The position numbers and the translations under genes are program-made. The notes under the pieces are model-generated. The model was given only the letters and a program-made list of their open reading frames with translations. It made no database searches and had not been told where the DNA came from. A stretch of DNA of 64,000 nt, taken from positions 1,691,047 through 1,755,046 of the forward strand of contig NZ_KV917376.1 in assembly GCF_002019695.1 (NCBI RefSeq). Reading direction: 5' to 3'. Source of the stretch: Evansella clarkii (lineage in GTDB: Bacteria; Bacillota; Bacilli; Bacillales; Salisediminibacteriaceae). Below are positions 35,626 to 44,932 of the stretch, piece after piece; positions within the stretch are counted from its first letter, which is position 1; each line of letters starts with the position of its first letter.

Positions 35626-36663
35626 TCAATCTTCTGTTAAAAATGTAAACACTGTTTTTTTCTTATATGTTTCCCCAGCTTGAAGAATGATTTCAGGAAA
35701 GCCCTCATGCTGCAGCGAGGCAGGAGAACCTTGTGTCTCAAAACACACACCGAGATATTTTTCGGAGGCGCGTTCTGCCAGCTGGAGGCTGCTGTCCATG
35801 CTGTTGGAGGTGTACATTACCATCCCCGGCTGGTCTGTTTCCACAACCATCTTTCTGCCGCTTGCCTCGTCTCGTGCAGTTACTTTTTCGCCCGCTTCTC
35901 TGTCAAAAATAAAGTAATGGTCATAGCCATTTCCGGCAACTTTGTTTTGCTCATAGGACGAGTTAAAGCCTTCGCTAAGGTTTCGTTCCTCACGGAAATC
36001 AAAGGTGGTGCCAGATGTATCCAGCTGCCTGCCAGTTGGAATCAGATTCTCATCAAGCTCAACAAATTTGCTGCTGTCGATTTTCACTTGATGGTCATGG
36101 ACAGTCCTTTTCAGATCGCCTGTTAAATTAAAATAAGAATGATTAGTTAGCGTAAGGGCTGTCGTTTTGTCTGTGTCCGCCTGATAATCTATCTGCAGAC
36201 TGTTACTGTCAGTCAATGTATAAGTTACTTTGACGTCAAGGCTCCCCGGATAACCATCCTTGCCCTCTTTTCGGATGAGAGAAAGCTCAACGCCTGCTTC
36301 TGTATCAGACTGAAACTCTCTGGCATCCCAGATTGCCTGGTGAAAACCTTCTGACCCTCCATGAAGGTGATTCTCTCCATCGTTTTTTTCCAGCTCATAT
36401 TTTTCTCCATTAAGGCTGAACTCAGCATCAGCGATTCTTCCAGCAACTCTTCCGATGATGGCCCCCAGAAAAACAGGGTTCTGAACATAATCTTCGTAGT
36501 TTTTATAACCGAGGACAATGTTTTCCGGCTTTCCGTTCCGGTCGGGGACAGTGATATTAGTTATAATCCCTCCGTAATTTAATATATTTACCTTCATGCC
36601 ATTATCGTTAGAGAGTTCGAATAATTTCCAGTCATTTTTCAACATTTCTGTTTTAATTTTCAA
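35626..36663 (-). CDS. galM: Aldose 1-epimerase (mutarotase)
   Basis: A 345-residue beta-supersandwich enzyme that interconverts alpha and beta aldoses. The substrate-site motifs are NHLHGGSEGFHQ, the catalytic His of LTNHSYFNL and the catalytic Glu of GVCFETQGSP. GYDHYFIFD near residue 240 is also family-typical. Its place in the xylose locus suggests it supplies the alpha-xylose used by XylA. No ribosome site stronger than GAG is visible before the ATG at 36663, so expression may be modest. Confidence 0.92.
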   Translation of the reverse strand: MKIKTEMLKNDWKLFELSNDNGMKVNILNYGGIITNITVPDRNGKPENIVLGYKNYEDYVQNPVFLGAIIGRVAGRIADAEFSLNGEKYELEKNDGENHLHGGSEGFHQAIWDAREFQSDTEAGVELSLIRKEGKDGYPGSLDVKVTYTLTDSNSLQIDYQADTDKTTALTLTNHSYFNLTGDLKRTVHDHQVKIDSSKFVELDENLIPTGRQLDTSGTTFDFREERNLSEGFNSSYEQNKVAGNGYDHYFIFDREAGEKVTARDEASGRKMVVETDQPGMVMYTSNSMDSSLQLAERASEKYLGVCFETQGSPASLQHEGFPEIILQAGETYKKKTVFTFLTED

Positions 36664-37011
36664 AGAGATCAGCTCCAGGGTGAAAGTTAATTTGTCTCCT
36701 TAAATTATAACATTCTTGCGCCCTGAATTTGAACTAAGCCTAGTCCAGGGCTGATAAGAGATAAACTTTCAGCAAATCGATGAAAATATACTACAGCACT
36801 TTGAAACGTTGAAGTTGCGGGGGAACAAAGTGCATATAAAGTTTCAGGCAGTAAGACCTATATTGAAGTCCCGGCCAAAGAAATTTCAGGAGGAATCCTC
36901 TCGTTTTGATTAAAAACTACTAAATTTCTATAGTGATTAATTCACTTTTCTGAATATTATAACGAAAGTAAAATTTAGTAGATTACGATATTAATTAAGA
37001 GGGGGATGTTT
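36664..37011. other. 348 bp divergent intergenic region galM / M28 peptidase
   Basis: AT-rich with no gene or repeat recognised. GAGGGGG at 36999-37005 is the ribosome site for the peptidase. Confidence 0.5.
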
Positions 37012-38388
37012 ATGAAAAAGTTTTTACTGGCCGCAACAGCTGCGGCCACATTAACATTCGGAACAGTTGGCGGGGCTGCTCTGGCTGCAAAGCCTGCAGA
37101 GACAGGTTTTCAATCTGCAATGGACCAGAGAATCATCAATCAGATCAATGTGGACAATATTTACAATGACATTGATCATTTACAGCAGACACCAAGGGTT
37201 GCAGCGTCGGAAGAAGAGTATGCAGCAGTGCAGTATATTAAGGGAAAATTTGAGGAGTACGGGTATGAACCTGAAATTCAGGAGTTTGAGTTTTTTGGAT
37301 ACACAGCGCCTCACACGGTTGAGTTAACAGTAGATGGAGAAAGCCTAAATACTTTGCCGTTTACATATACTCCAAGTGGTGAAGTAACAGCTCCCCTTGA
37401 ATATGTTGGCCTGGCTACAGACTTAACAGGGCACGATTTAACCGGTAAAATCGCTCTCGTTGAGCGTGGAGCAATCAGCTTTGCTGATAAAGTAGTGAAT
37501 GCAGCGGCTGCTGGTGCAGAGGGAGTAATTATTTTCAACAATGCTGCTGGAGTGATTAATGGAACACTGGGTGGTGCGAATGACAATTTCGTTCCAGTCG
37601 TTTCACTTACTCAGGCTGATGGACAGGCTATTTTGTCTAAGCTGAACAGCGGGGAAGGAGTGAGTGCTTCCATCACAATTCTTGGGGCAGAAGCAAGTAT
37701 GAGAACATCCCATAACGTTATCGCTTCAAAGAAGCCTAACAATAAAAACAAAGACAATGGACAAGTAATCACACTTACTTCCCACCATGACTCTGTTCCA
37801 GGAGCGCCAGGTGCAAATGATAATGCCTCTGGTACTGCAATGGTGCTGGAGCTGGCAAGAGTGTTCCAAAATGTGCCTACTGACACAGAAATCCGATTTA
37901 TCACTTTCGGTGCGGAAGAACTCGGTCTGATTGGTTCCAGATACTATGTAAATAACCTGCCGCAAAGCGAGATTAACAGAATTGCCGCTAACTTCAACCT
38001 GGATATGGTAGGTAGCCGCGATGCAGGAGATCTCGTAATGAGAACAGTTAACGGCCAGCCGAACCTTGTAACTGAGCTTTCACAGGCTTCAAGCCTCCGT
38101 TTAAACGGTGCGTCAACTCCATTTGCCCAGGGTGGAAGCAGTGACCATGTGCCATTTGGAGAAGCAGGGATTCCTGCAGCGTTGTTTATCCATGCACCAC
38201 TTGAGCCTTGGTACCACACTCCTGAAGACACTATCGACAAAATCAGCAAGGAAAAGCTTCAGGATGTAGCACAGATCGTAAGTACAGCAATATATGACTA
38301 TGCACGCTTTGACAACAAAGGTCCGAAAGCTAAGAAGGAAAAGGAAACGGTAAGTACACAAATGTACTTCGAGGAAAGCCTGAAATAA
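37012..38388 (+). CDS. Secreted M28 aminopeptidase with PA domain
   Basis: A 458-residue exported di-zinc aminopeptidase. The signal peptide spans about 1-26 (ending ALAAKP). A protease-associated domain (about 120-225; GKIALVERGAISFADKV) is inserted before the catalytic core. Metal-binding motifs are LTSHHDSV, GANDNASGTAMVLELA, FGAEELGLIGS (catalytic Glu-Glu), NLDMVGS, and the C-terminal His of EPWYHTPEDT. The start at 37012 (MKKFLLAATA) is better spaced from GAGGGGG than the ATG two codons upstream. It is monocistronic, closed by a terminator shared with sleB. Confidence 0.93.
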   Translation: MKKFLLAATAAATLTFGTVGGAALAAKPAETGFQSAMDQRIINQINVDNIYNDIDHLQQTPRVAASEEEYAAVQYIKGKFEEYGYEPEIQEFEFFGYTAPHTVELTVDGESLNTLPFTYTPSGEVTAPLEYVGLATDLTGHDLTGKIALVERGAISFADKVVNAAAAGAEGVIIFNNAAGVINGTLGGANDNFVPVVSLTQADGQAILSKLNSGEGVSASITILGAEASMRTSHNVIASKKPNNKNKDNGQVITLTSHHDSVPGAPGANDNASGTAMVLELARVFQNVPTDTEIRFITFGAEELGLIGSRYYVNNLPQSEINRIAANFNLDMVGSRDAGDLVMRTVNGQPNLVTELSQASSLRLNGASTPFAQGGSSDHVPFGEAGIPAALFIHAPLEPWYHTPEDTIDKISKEKLQDVAQIVSTAIYDYARFDNKGPKAKKEKETVSTQMYFEESLK

Positions 38389-38394
38389 ACTTTG

Positions 38395-38441
38395 AAAAAA
38401 GCCTGTCCCCGCGATTAAATTAAAAGGGACAGGCTTTTTAT
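38395..38441. terminator. Bidirectional terminator, M28 peptidase / sleB
   Basis: AAAAAGCCTGTCCC and GGGACAGGCTTTTT pair perfectly. Confidence 0.9.
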
Positions 38442-38444
38442 TAG

Positions 38445-39059
38445 TTACTCCGCAAACAAATGGTTTCCGATTCTTAGTATTGTATCGCGGGTGAAAATCC
38501 ACTCGGATGTAGCAATATCAGGATTATAATAATATGTAGCTCCTCTTGATGGGTCCCACCCTAGCCATGCATCTTTTACTGCCTGGTATGCTGCTGGTTC
38601 AGGGGTTAGGTTATATTGTCCGTCATGCACTGCTGTAAAAGCATTTCTTTGAAAAATAACATTATGGATCGTAGAAGGGAAACCTCTGTCTTCCACACGG
38701 TTCAGAATAACGCTTGCCACAGCAACTTTACCTTCATATGATTCCCCTCTTGCTTCCCCGTGAACCACACGCGCCATTTTTCGTATATCGTCTACGATTT
38801 GATGAGTGACTGGACCGGCAATCCCGTCAACTGAAAGGTGAAAGTCTCTCTGAAGCTGCCTCACAGCGTTCTCAGTCTGACTGCCGTAGTAACCGGTAGC
38901 TGAACCTTCAAAATATCCAAGGTGCGATAAAGTCTGCTGAAGCTCCCGGACTTCTGCACCGCTTTTTCCGTTATGTAGTGTCGTCGCTTCTGTTGTTCCA
39001 TTAAATTGTAAGAAGAATAATCCTGCAAGAATAATTGTAAATACTGATAGTTTTTTCAA
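38445..39059 (-). CDS. sleB: Spore cortex-lytic enzyme, SleB type
   Basis: A 204-residue exported peptidoglycan hydrolase. The signal segment is about 1-23. A peptidoglycan-binding domain (about 30-90; VRELQQTLSHLGYFEGSATG) is followed by the hydrolase_2 domain (about 98-204) with the catalytic Glu in VVHGEARGESYEGKVA and ILNRVEDRGFPSTI. SleB-type lytic transglycosylases degrade spore cortex at germination. The start is TTG 39059 with AAAGGAGAGG upstream; a longer frame lacks a ribosome site. The partner gene ypeB is not adjacent, which is unusual for a true sleB, so a SleB-like paralogue or other lytic role is possible. Confidence 0.8.
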   Translation of the reverse strand: MKKLSVFTIILAGLFFLQFNGTTEATTLHNGKSGAEVRELQQTLSHLGYFEGSATGYYGSQTENAVRQLQRDFHLSVDGIAGPVTHQIVDDIRKMARVVHGEARGESYEGKVAVASVILNRVEDRGFPSTIHNVIFQRNAFTAVHDGQYNLTPEPAAYQAVKDAWLGWDPSRGATYYYNPDIATSEWIFTRDTILRIGNHLFAE

Positions 39060-39312
39060 TGTGCTACCTCTCCTTTGTAGTTTTATTCGCTTCAGTGCAT
39101 AAAGGCACTTAGAGAGGAAGTTACCCTTCTGGTTTTTCAATAAAACTTTTTTTAATAAAGAAACAAGAATATTCCCTTATTTCCTTGGTAAAAAACGTCG
39201 GATGTTTGAGCAGAAAGTCCTTAACCATGGAGGAAATAACCTTTTTCAGATTAGCTGTAGGAGCACCGGGGCAATATGATATATAAATACTCAAAACAGG
39301 GAGGTGCTTTAC

Positions 39313-39894
39313 TTGGGAACTCAGGATAAAGACATCATTGAATACTTCAGAAATCTGGACAGGAGTTTTTTCATGGATGTGGATAAAAACCTTGCGAAGT
39401 GGGACCGCCCCTTGTCTATCGGCCATGGGCAGACAATTTCCCAGCCATCGCTCGTACTGGATATGACACTCGCGCTCGATCTTCAGCCGGACTCAAAGGT
39501 GCTGGAAATCGGGACGGGCTCAGGTTACCAGACAGCACTGCTCGCAAAATTTTCCAGGGAAGTGTTTACAATAGAGCGAATTGAGCAACTCCACGAAAGG
39601 GCAAAAGATCGCCTGAAAGAAGCAGGGTTTGAAAATGTACACTTAAAACTGTCAGACGGAAGTGAAGGATGGAGTGACCATGCGCCATTCGACCGAATTA
39701 TGGCCACAGCAGCTGCTTCTTCTGTACCGAGGGAACTGCTGGACCAGCTTACGGACGCCGGAAAGATGGTCATTCCTGTCGGAGGAGAGGGACTGCAAGA
39801 ACTACGGCTTATCGAAAAGTTTGGTGAGGGCGAATATAAATCCACAGTTCTTGAACAAGTACAGTTTGTCAGGTTTAAAGGGAAGTACGACTAA
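39313..39894 (+). CDS. pcm: Protein-L-isoaspartate O-methyltransferase
   Basis: A 193-residue SAM-dependent enzyme that methylates damaged isoaspartyl residues for repair. The substrate loop is PLSIGHGQTISQP, the SAM-binding motif I is VLEIGTGSGYQTALLA, and ERIEQLHERAKDRL, PFDRIMATAAASSVP and GKMVIPVG are the later conserved parts. The start is taken as TTG 39313, eight bases after GGGAGG. It is a single gene; relation to the neighbouring spore hydrolase is unclear. Confidence 0.9.
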   Translation: MGTQDKDIIEYFRNLDRSFFMDVDKNLAKWDRPLSIGHGQTISQPSLVLDMTLALDLQPDSKVLEIGTGSGYQTALLAKFSREVFTIERIEQLHERAKDRLKEAGFENVHLKLSDGSEGWSDHAPFDRIMATAAASSVPRELLDQLTDAGKMVIPVGGEGLQELRLIEKFGEGEYKSTVLEQVQFVRFKGKYD

Positions 39895-39940
39895 AAAAGT
39901 GACTGGGCTTCTGAAGACAAGAGGCCAGTCACTTTTTAAT
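39893..39940 (+). terminator. Terminator of pcm
   Basis: AAAAAGTGACTGG and CCAGTCACTTTTT pair around an interrupted loop. Confidence 0.9.
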
Positions 39941-39959
39941 TATTTTATTTCTTATTCAT

Positions 39960-40101
39960 CCCAATGTAATCGTACGTAAAACTCCCACCTCCAAACATGA
40001 GTGGGAGCGAAGGTGTTTAAGTGAGATAACGTGGACGCTAACATCCCGATTGGTTCAGCTAACAATAAAGAAAGCCCCCAACTGATTGAAGGTTCACTTT
40101 A
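39960..40101 (+). repeat. Two-hairpin dispersed element, copy 2
   Basis: A 142 bp copy, the most diverged (CGTACGTAAAACTCCCACC, later GCTAACATCCCGATTGG). It ends TTCACTTTAT three bases before the stop codon of the minus-strand DUF1906 gene. Confidence 0.8.
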
Positions 40102-40104
40102 TGC

Positions 40105-41334
40105 TTACCAGAACACCTCAAGAGCGTCACCATTATAATGGACTGTATCAATATTGCATGTTTCTGCGTCAATACCATATTGCCATCCGGCGATTAAGGA
40201 GCCTTCTGGTGCTTCAGGGTTATATTCAGGCGCGTTTTCCTCTGTTGTGATTCCTACATTCGGAGCGGCGGTCCAAACCCAGTTGTTTTCCATCAAATCA
40301 GCATTTTCCTCTGCAGCAGTTTCATAGGCGATGTAAAGCTCCTCGGAAGGGTCAAAAATTCCGTATACTCCAGATTCATAAGGAGATTCTGCAAGAGTTT
40401 CGTACCAGCCCAGGAGGAAGCCGGAATCTATCGGATAGATCGGTTCCACGTTCGCAAAGAGGGCAACCCCCTCCGGAATGCCGAAATCCTCCGCCATTTC
40501 TATTGCAGCCTGAGCCTCACTCTGGCCTTTCTCATAGCTGGTTGCATCCTCGAAGTGATTCCAGATAACAAGTATCTGAATGTCTTCCGAGTTGAGAAGT
40601 TCCACTTCTTTCTGGGTCAACCCGTAGGAAACACCTTCCTTATCTCCAAGATACCGCCCCCATACTTGTGGGTCGCCGAAATGATCCCTTACACACATCA
40701 GCATGTCTTCTGTAGTAAGACTCGCGGAATCAACACCCCACACTGTGTCAGGAACCTCTCCATTTGTTCCTTCGCCGTTTTCATCTCCATTGGTATCCGT
40801 ACCATTGTCATTTTCTCCGTTGCCATTATTATCGCCATTACCATTTCCTTTTTCTTCTGAGTCATCCTTACTCTTTTTGCTGCCATCCACGTTATTAGTT
40901 ATATTATTCGTAACGTTTACATCGACTTTTACCTCAATATTATTAGTTATATTGTTTTCCAGCTGATTATTTGATCCGCCCTTAATGTCATTAACTATAT
41001 TATTTCCCAGATCCGCATTTTTCCCGTTAATATCATTATCAATCTGGTTGTTAACCTCAGCCCCGCTATTGCTCGAGTCTGAATTTTTACTGTTTATGTT
41101 ATTGCTTATTGCGTTATCAGTGGTGACATTGCTGCCGTTAATGTTGTTGTCAATGATATTGGAAACGTCCGCATCTCCGCCATTTCCTTCGTTTTCGGCC
41201 GTTTCGCTTTTCGTAGATGCTTCGGCAGGTTCTGCTTTATCCAGATTGCCGAACATGTAGAATATAGCCGCAGTGAAAAAAATAAGGAGAAACCCCGCAA
41301 TAAACGGAATAAACCGTTTCAGATGAGCCACCAT
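40105..41334 (-). CDS. Exported DUF1906 (glycoside hydrolase-like) protein with Asn-rich repeat linker
   Basis: A 409-residue protein with an N-terminal membrane anchor or uncleaved signal (about 9-30). Next comes a low-complexity region (about 50-150) in which a short I-x2-N-I-x-G-like motif (NNINGSN, NDINGKN, NDIKGGS, NNITNN) recurs, then a Gly/Asn/Asp-rich spacer to about 190. The C-terminal domain (about 200-409; VWGVDSASL, WGRYLG, IWNHF, GIPEGVALFANVEP, WVWTAAPN, GWQYG) matches the Rv2525c-like DUF1906 TIM-barrel family, possibly cell-wall directed. The start follows AAAGGAGG. The repeats may form a surface stalk or small beta solenoid; that is inference. Confidence 0.8.
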   Translation of the reverse strand: MVAHLKRFIPFIAGFLLIFFTAAIFYMFGNLDKAEPAEASTKSETAENEGNGGDADVSNIIDNNINGSNVTTDNAISNNINSKNSDSSNSGAEVNNQIDNDINGKNADLGNNIVNDIKGGSNNQLENNITNNIEVKVDVNVTNNITNNVDGSKKSKDDSEEKGNGNGDNNGNGENDNGTDTNGDENGEGTNGEVPDTVWGVDSASLTTEDMLMCVRDHFGDPQVWGRYLGDKEGVSYGLTQKEVELLNSEDIQILVIWNHFEDATSYEKGQSEAQAAIEMAEDFGIPEGVALFANVEPIYPIDSGFLLGWYETLAESPYESGVYGIFDPSEELYIAYETAAEENADLMENNWVWTAAPNVGITTEENAPEYNPEAPEGSLIAGWQYGIDAETCNIDTVHYNGDALEVFW

Positions 41335-41481
41335 TATTCAACCTCCTTTCATCCATCTATAGTACGTGCAGGAGGCTGAAGTGTGTGTTATAACGAGGTT
41401 TTTAGACAGATGACCAAAAAAGGCCTTACACAGTATCAAAACTATGCAGGGCCGGTGGTTTTTCCTTAATGTTTAGTTTGT

Positions 41482-42894
41482 TTACTTTTTTGAATTCCCA
41501 TTGTTTCCATTGTTCCCATTCCCGGTTCTTTGCAGGACCTTCAAGCCGGATTCCATGTCGGAAGCAAGGATATAGTTGCGGTGTGCAAAAACTCCCCAGA
41601 TGTTTGATTTTTCCGGTACATACGCACCAATTTCCTCAGGTTTTGCCGGATTAGTAATATCTACAATCCTTACACCATCGAAATAGTGTGACAGGAAGAG
41701 TGTATTACCCTGAACTTTAGGGTCATGTACTGTAAAGCCTGGATAAGCTTGTCTCATGTTTGCAGAATTGTCGGTCTGGAATGTGCTGATTAATTTTGGA
41801 TTGGACTTATCTTTAGTATCATAAATTCTCACATAGCCAAAACCTTCTTCATAACCATGTCTTTCAGGATTGAACACTTCCCGGGTTTCAATCAGTACAT
41901 TGCCGCCTTTAGCAAGAGCTGCAGAGTGGGCGGCACCCTGAACTTCTTTTTCGTAGGAGGTACGGCCGACATATTCAGGTTTTTCAGGGTCGCTGATATC
42001 AAGTATCACTGTTCCCATATCCCATGCGGATAAGTAGGCATACTTACCAGTCGTATCTGCGATGACACTGTGAACACTGATAGAACGAGTCTGGCCATGC
42101 TCGTCGACAAAACGGTAGTTGTTATCCACGTTAGGAAGGACAGATTTCGGGTCAAACTGATAAAGCTCTTCCGGTTCAGACGGGTTACTTACATCTACGA
42201 TTACGAAATCATGAATTGCTCCGCCTGATCGTCGGTAAGAGCCTGAGTTAGCTGCAAGGAGCAGTGCTCTGTTTCCTTGTGTTGTTAAGTAAAGCTCATG
42301 AGTTCCTCCACCGTTAAGATGTGCTTCAGGGGTCTCCCAGAAACCGAGTTCCACTGGGTTTGTCGGATCGGTTACATCATATATAGCAGTACCTACTTTT
42401 TCGGCTGCACCACTGAATCGCTGTACACTGACAACAGCCAGATCGCCTTTAAAGTGAGGGGTGTTTACAGATTTAACAATAATTTTTTCCTGCCATGTAC
42501 CAGGCATATCGTCTCCAAACTTAGCTACTTCAACCGGGTTGGATGGATCTTTCATATCAAATACCCGGACCCCTTCATTGGAGCCTGAACCGAGCCGGTG
42601 AGTACCCATATAGGCGTAGCCTTTGTGAGCATACACATCAGCACCTGTTACCGGAAGGCCTGCATCTGAAGTTTGCAGGGGAACGGCAGCACTTTCATTT
42701 AAAAATTTAAAGTTTTTGCTGCCTTCCATGACAGGTATCTCGTTCATACCTTCATCACCGTATCGGTATGAAGCATTGGCGTCATATTCATAGTCGCTTT
42801 TACCAAGCCCGTCAATATCACATGCTAAAGCGGGTGTTGCAAACATTAGTGAAGCCAGTGCTGTCATTGAGTATACTTTCAATTTCTTTTTCAA
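41482..42894 (-). CDS. Secreted LVIVD-repeat protein (paralogue 2 of 3)
   Basis: A 470-residue paralogue of the protein at 21 kb, exported (signal ends TPALACDID). It has the same order of LVIVD units: DVYAHKGYAYMGTH, GVRVFDMKDPSNPVEVA, THELYLTTQGNRALL, YAYLSAWDMGTVILDISDP, AHSAALAKGGNVLIETREV and WGVFAHRNYILASDM. It is more diverged than the other two, with a different N-terminal segment (YEYDANASYRYGDEG). The start is TTG 42894 after CTGGAGGG. The C-terminal Asn/Gly tail is short. It is divergent from paralogue 3. Confidence 0.85.
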   Translation of the reverse strand: MKKKLKVYSMTALASLMFATPALACDIDGLGKSDYEYDANASYRYGDEGMNEIPVMEGSKNFKFLNESAAVPLQTSDAGLPVTGADVYAHKGYAYMGTHRLGSGSNEGVRVFDMKDPSNPVEVAKFGDDMPGTWQEKIIVKSVNTPHFKGDLAVVSVQRFSGAAEKVGTAIYDVTDPTNPVELGFWETPEAHLNGGGTHELYLTTQGNRALLLAANSGSYRRSGGAIHDFVIVDVSNPSEPEELYQFDPKSVLPNVDNNYRFVDEHGQTRSISVHSVIADTTGKYAYLSAWDMGTVILDISDPEKPEYVGRTSYEKEVQGAAHSAALAKGGNVLIETREVFNPERHGYEEGFGYVRIYDTKDKSNPKLISTFQTDNSANMRQAYPGFTVHDPKVQGNTLFLSHYFDGVRIVDITNPAKPEEIGAYVPEKSNIWGVFAHRNYILASDMESGLKVLQRTGNGNNGNNGNSKK

Positions 42895-43369
42895 TAAATT
42901 TCCCTCCAGTTTATGTATAATTAACAAAATATTAAGACGATTCTTACACTTAAGGCAATGTATTTTTATCTATTAGAAGCATCAGGCAGAATAGTCGGAC
43001 ATATATGGACGATTTCAAGAACGTAATCGTGTCAATGTAACTACACAGAGCAGGACATCAGCACTGTTTTTTGCCAGGACGTGTTTTGTTGCTGGGACGG
43101 GTGAGGGGATTGTCAGTAACAGCCAGTCAAAATCATATAACCAGGGAAGATAGAACTGTTTATTTAGTAATAAAATGGATATTTACATTGGGAGAAGGGC
43201 TGTACTTACACAAGAAATACGGAATTCTGGTGAAAAAGTAACAAAAAATGTGTAATAGTCCTTGTGTATAAGTCGAAATTTTCCGAAAACTATTTATAGC
43301 ATATTGTAAACAAGTTATATAAACTAAAAACGTTATTAAACTTTGAAAATTGAATAGGAGGAAGATTCA
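42895..43369. promoter_or_regulatory. 475 bp divergent region between LVIVD paralogues 2 and 3
   Basis: AT-rich, no gene or repeat recognised. It must carry both promoters. AGGAGGAAG before 43370 is the ribosome site of paralogue 3. Confidence 0.5.
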
Positions 43370-44803
43370 TTGAAAAAGAAAAAGAAGCTGATAGTTAATT
43401 CGGTGTTGGTCAGTACTCTGGCATTATCTGTTTTATCTCCGACGGCTTTCGCGCATGATGCAATGGAAATTGGCGGTATAGGTAAAGAAGCTTATGTATT
43501 TTCCAATGAAGAAATAGGAAACCTGGGGAAAGCAGAAACAAATGGCAGCAAGAACTTAAAGCATTTAAGGGAAGCAGCAGCGGTGCAGATTGAACTTGGG
43601 GAAGACGGAAGGCAGAATAATGCTGCTGATGTATATGCACATAAAGGTTTTGCCTATTTAGGGACACATACAGCAAACGGGGCAAATGGCGGTGTCCGTG
43701 TTTTTGACCTGAAGGATCCGTCAAACCCCGTGGAAGTAGCACAGTTCGCTCACGAAATTCCACATACATGGCAGGAGAAAGTAATCGTAAAAACGGTAAA
43801 CACTCCTGATTTTAAAGGAGATCTGGCAGTAGTCAGTCTTCAGCAAACTGGCAGAAACAGAGCAGACAGACCGGACAGTTTTGGCGGAGTGCTGTTATAT
43901 GACGTGACTGATCCATATAATCCGGTTCGCTTAGGATTCCACAAGCTTGAGGATAGAAGGGTTACAGGAACCCATGAACTATATTTAACAACCCAGGGTA
44001 ACAGAGCGCTTCTGTTAACATCCAATCCTTATGCTGATTACTATACACATAACGGGCAGTATCAGGATTTTGAAATAATTGATGTAAGTAACCCAGCAGA
44101 ACCTGAAAAGCTATGGGGATTCGATCCTCGTGATCTGCCGGAAGTCCCGGCAAACTTTAACGGATACCACTGGAATGCACCAGACGGCCATACTAGACCA
44201 GTATTTAACCATAGTGTAATCACTGACAATAACGGTCATTATGCTTATGTTTCTATGTGGGATTTAGGAACGGTTATTTTTGATATCCGGGATCCTGAAA
44301 ATCCGCAATACTTAGGCCGTACTGATTACAGAGATGATCAGAAAGGTGCTGCACACTCTGCGGCTCTTGCAAGAGGCGGAAACATCCTTATTGAAACTCG
44401 TGAAATTGCAAATCCTCATGGTGCTGGTTACGAGAGCGCTTACGGGTATACAAGAATTTTTGATATAAAAGATAAATCGAATCCTGTATTATTGAGTGAA
44501 TTTACTACTGATTTAACGTATGATTTCAGCGCACCGGTACAAACGTTTGCTAAAACAGTACACGATCCGAAAGTTCACGGAAATACACTATATTTATCCT
44601 ATTACTCTGGCGGTGTTATCTCAGTAGATATCACTGATCCCGCAAATCCTGTAGAAATCCACCGCTATACTTCTGACCAGGCAAACGTCTGGGGAGTATT
44701 CGTAGACCGAAACTATGTACTTGCCTCTGATATGGGACAAGGTCTGAAGGTGTTACTGAAGAACAATGGCAATGGGAATGCCAACGGGCAACAACCTAAA
44801 TAA
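43370..44803 (+). CDS. Secreted LVIVD-repeat protein (paralogue 3 of 3)
   Basis: A 477-residue exported paralogue, closest to the copy at 21 kb (shared NAADVYAHKGFAYLGTHTAN, NPYADYY, PEVPANFNGYHWN and FNHSVITDNNGHYAYVSMWD). The signal peptide ends FAHDA. LVIVD propeller units run through the whole mature protein, and the tail is Asn/Gly-rich. The start is TTG at 43370 with AGGAGGAAG upstream. A strong terminator follows. The function is unknown; three copies within 24 kb point to recent duplication and some selected surface role. Confidence 0.85.
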   Translation: MKKKKKLIVNSVLVSTLALSVLSPTAFAHDAMEIGGIGKEAYVFSNEEIGNLGKAETNGSKNLKHLREAAAVQIELGEDGRQNNAADVYAHKGFAYLGTHTANGANGGVRVFDLKDPSNPVEVAQFAHEIPHTWQEKVIVKTVNTPDFKGDLAVVSLQQTGRNRADRPDSFGGVLLYDVTDPYNPVRLGFHKLEDRRVTGTHELYLTTQGNRALLLTSNPYADYYTHNGQYQDFEIIDVSNPAEPEKLWGFDPRDLPEVPANFNGYHWNAPDGHTRPVFNHSVITDNNGHYAYVSMWDLGTVIFDIRDPENPQYLGRTDYRDDQKGAAHSAALARGGNILIETREIANPHGAGYESAYGYTRIFDIKDKSNPVLLSEFTTDLTYDFSAPVQTFAKTVHDPKVHGNTLYLSYYSGGVISVDITDPANPVEIHRYTSDQANVWGVFVDRNYVLASDMGQGLKVLLKNNGNGNANGQQPK

Positions 44804-44812
44804 TTTTTCTGA

Positions 44813-44872
44813 TGAAAAGCCTGCTCCTGGTGTGGTTCTTTACCGTACCAGGGGGCAGGCTTTTTTCCTTTT
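44813..44872 (+). terminator. Terminator of LVIVD paralogue 3
   Basis: AAAAGCCTGC..CTGGT pairs with ACCAG..GGCAGGCTTTT, then a T run. Confidence 0.85.
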
Positions 44873-44932
44873 CATGGTTTAAAGCGGAAGGCACTTGCCA
44901 ACACTTCTAAAAAAAGGAAGGAAGTGGTGGCT

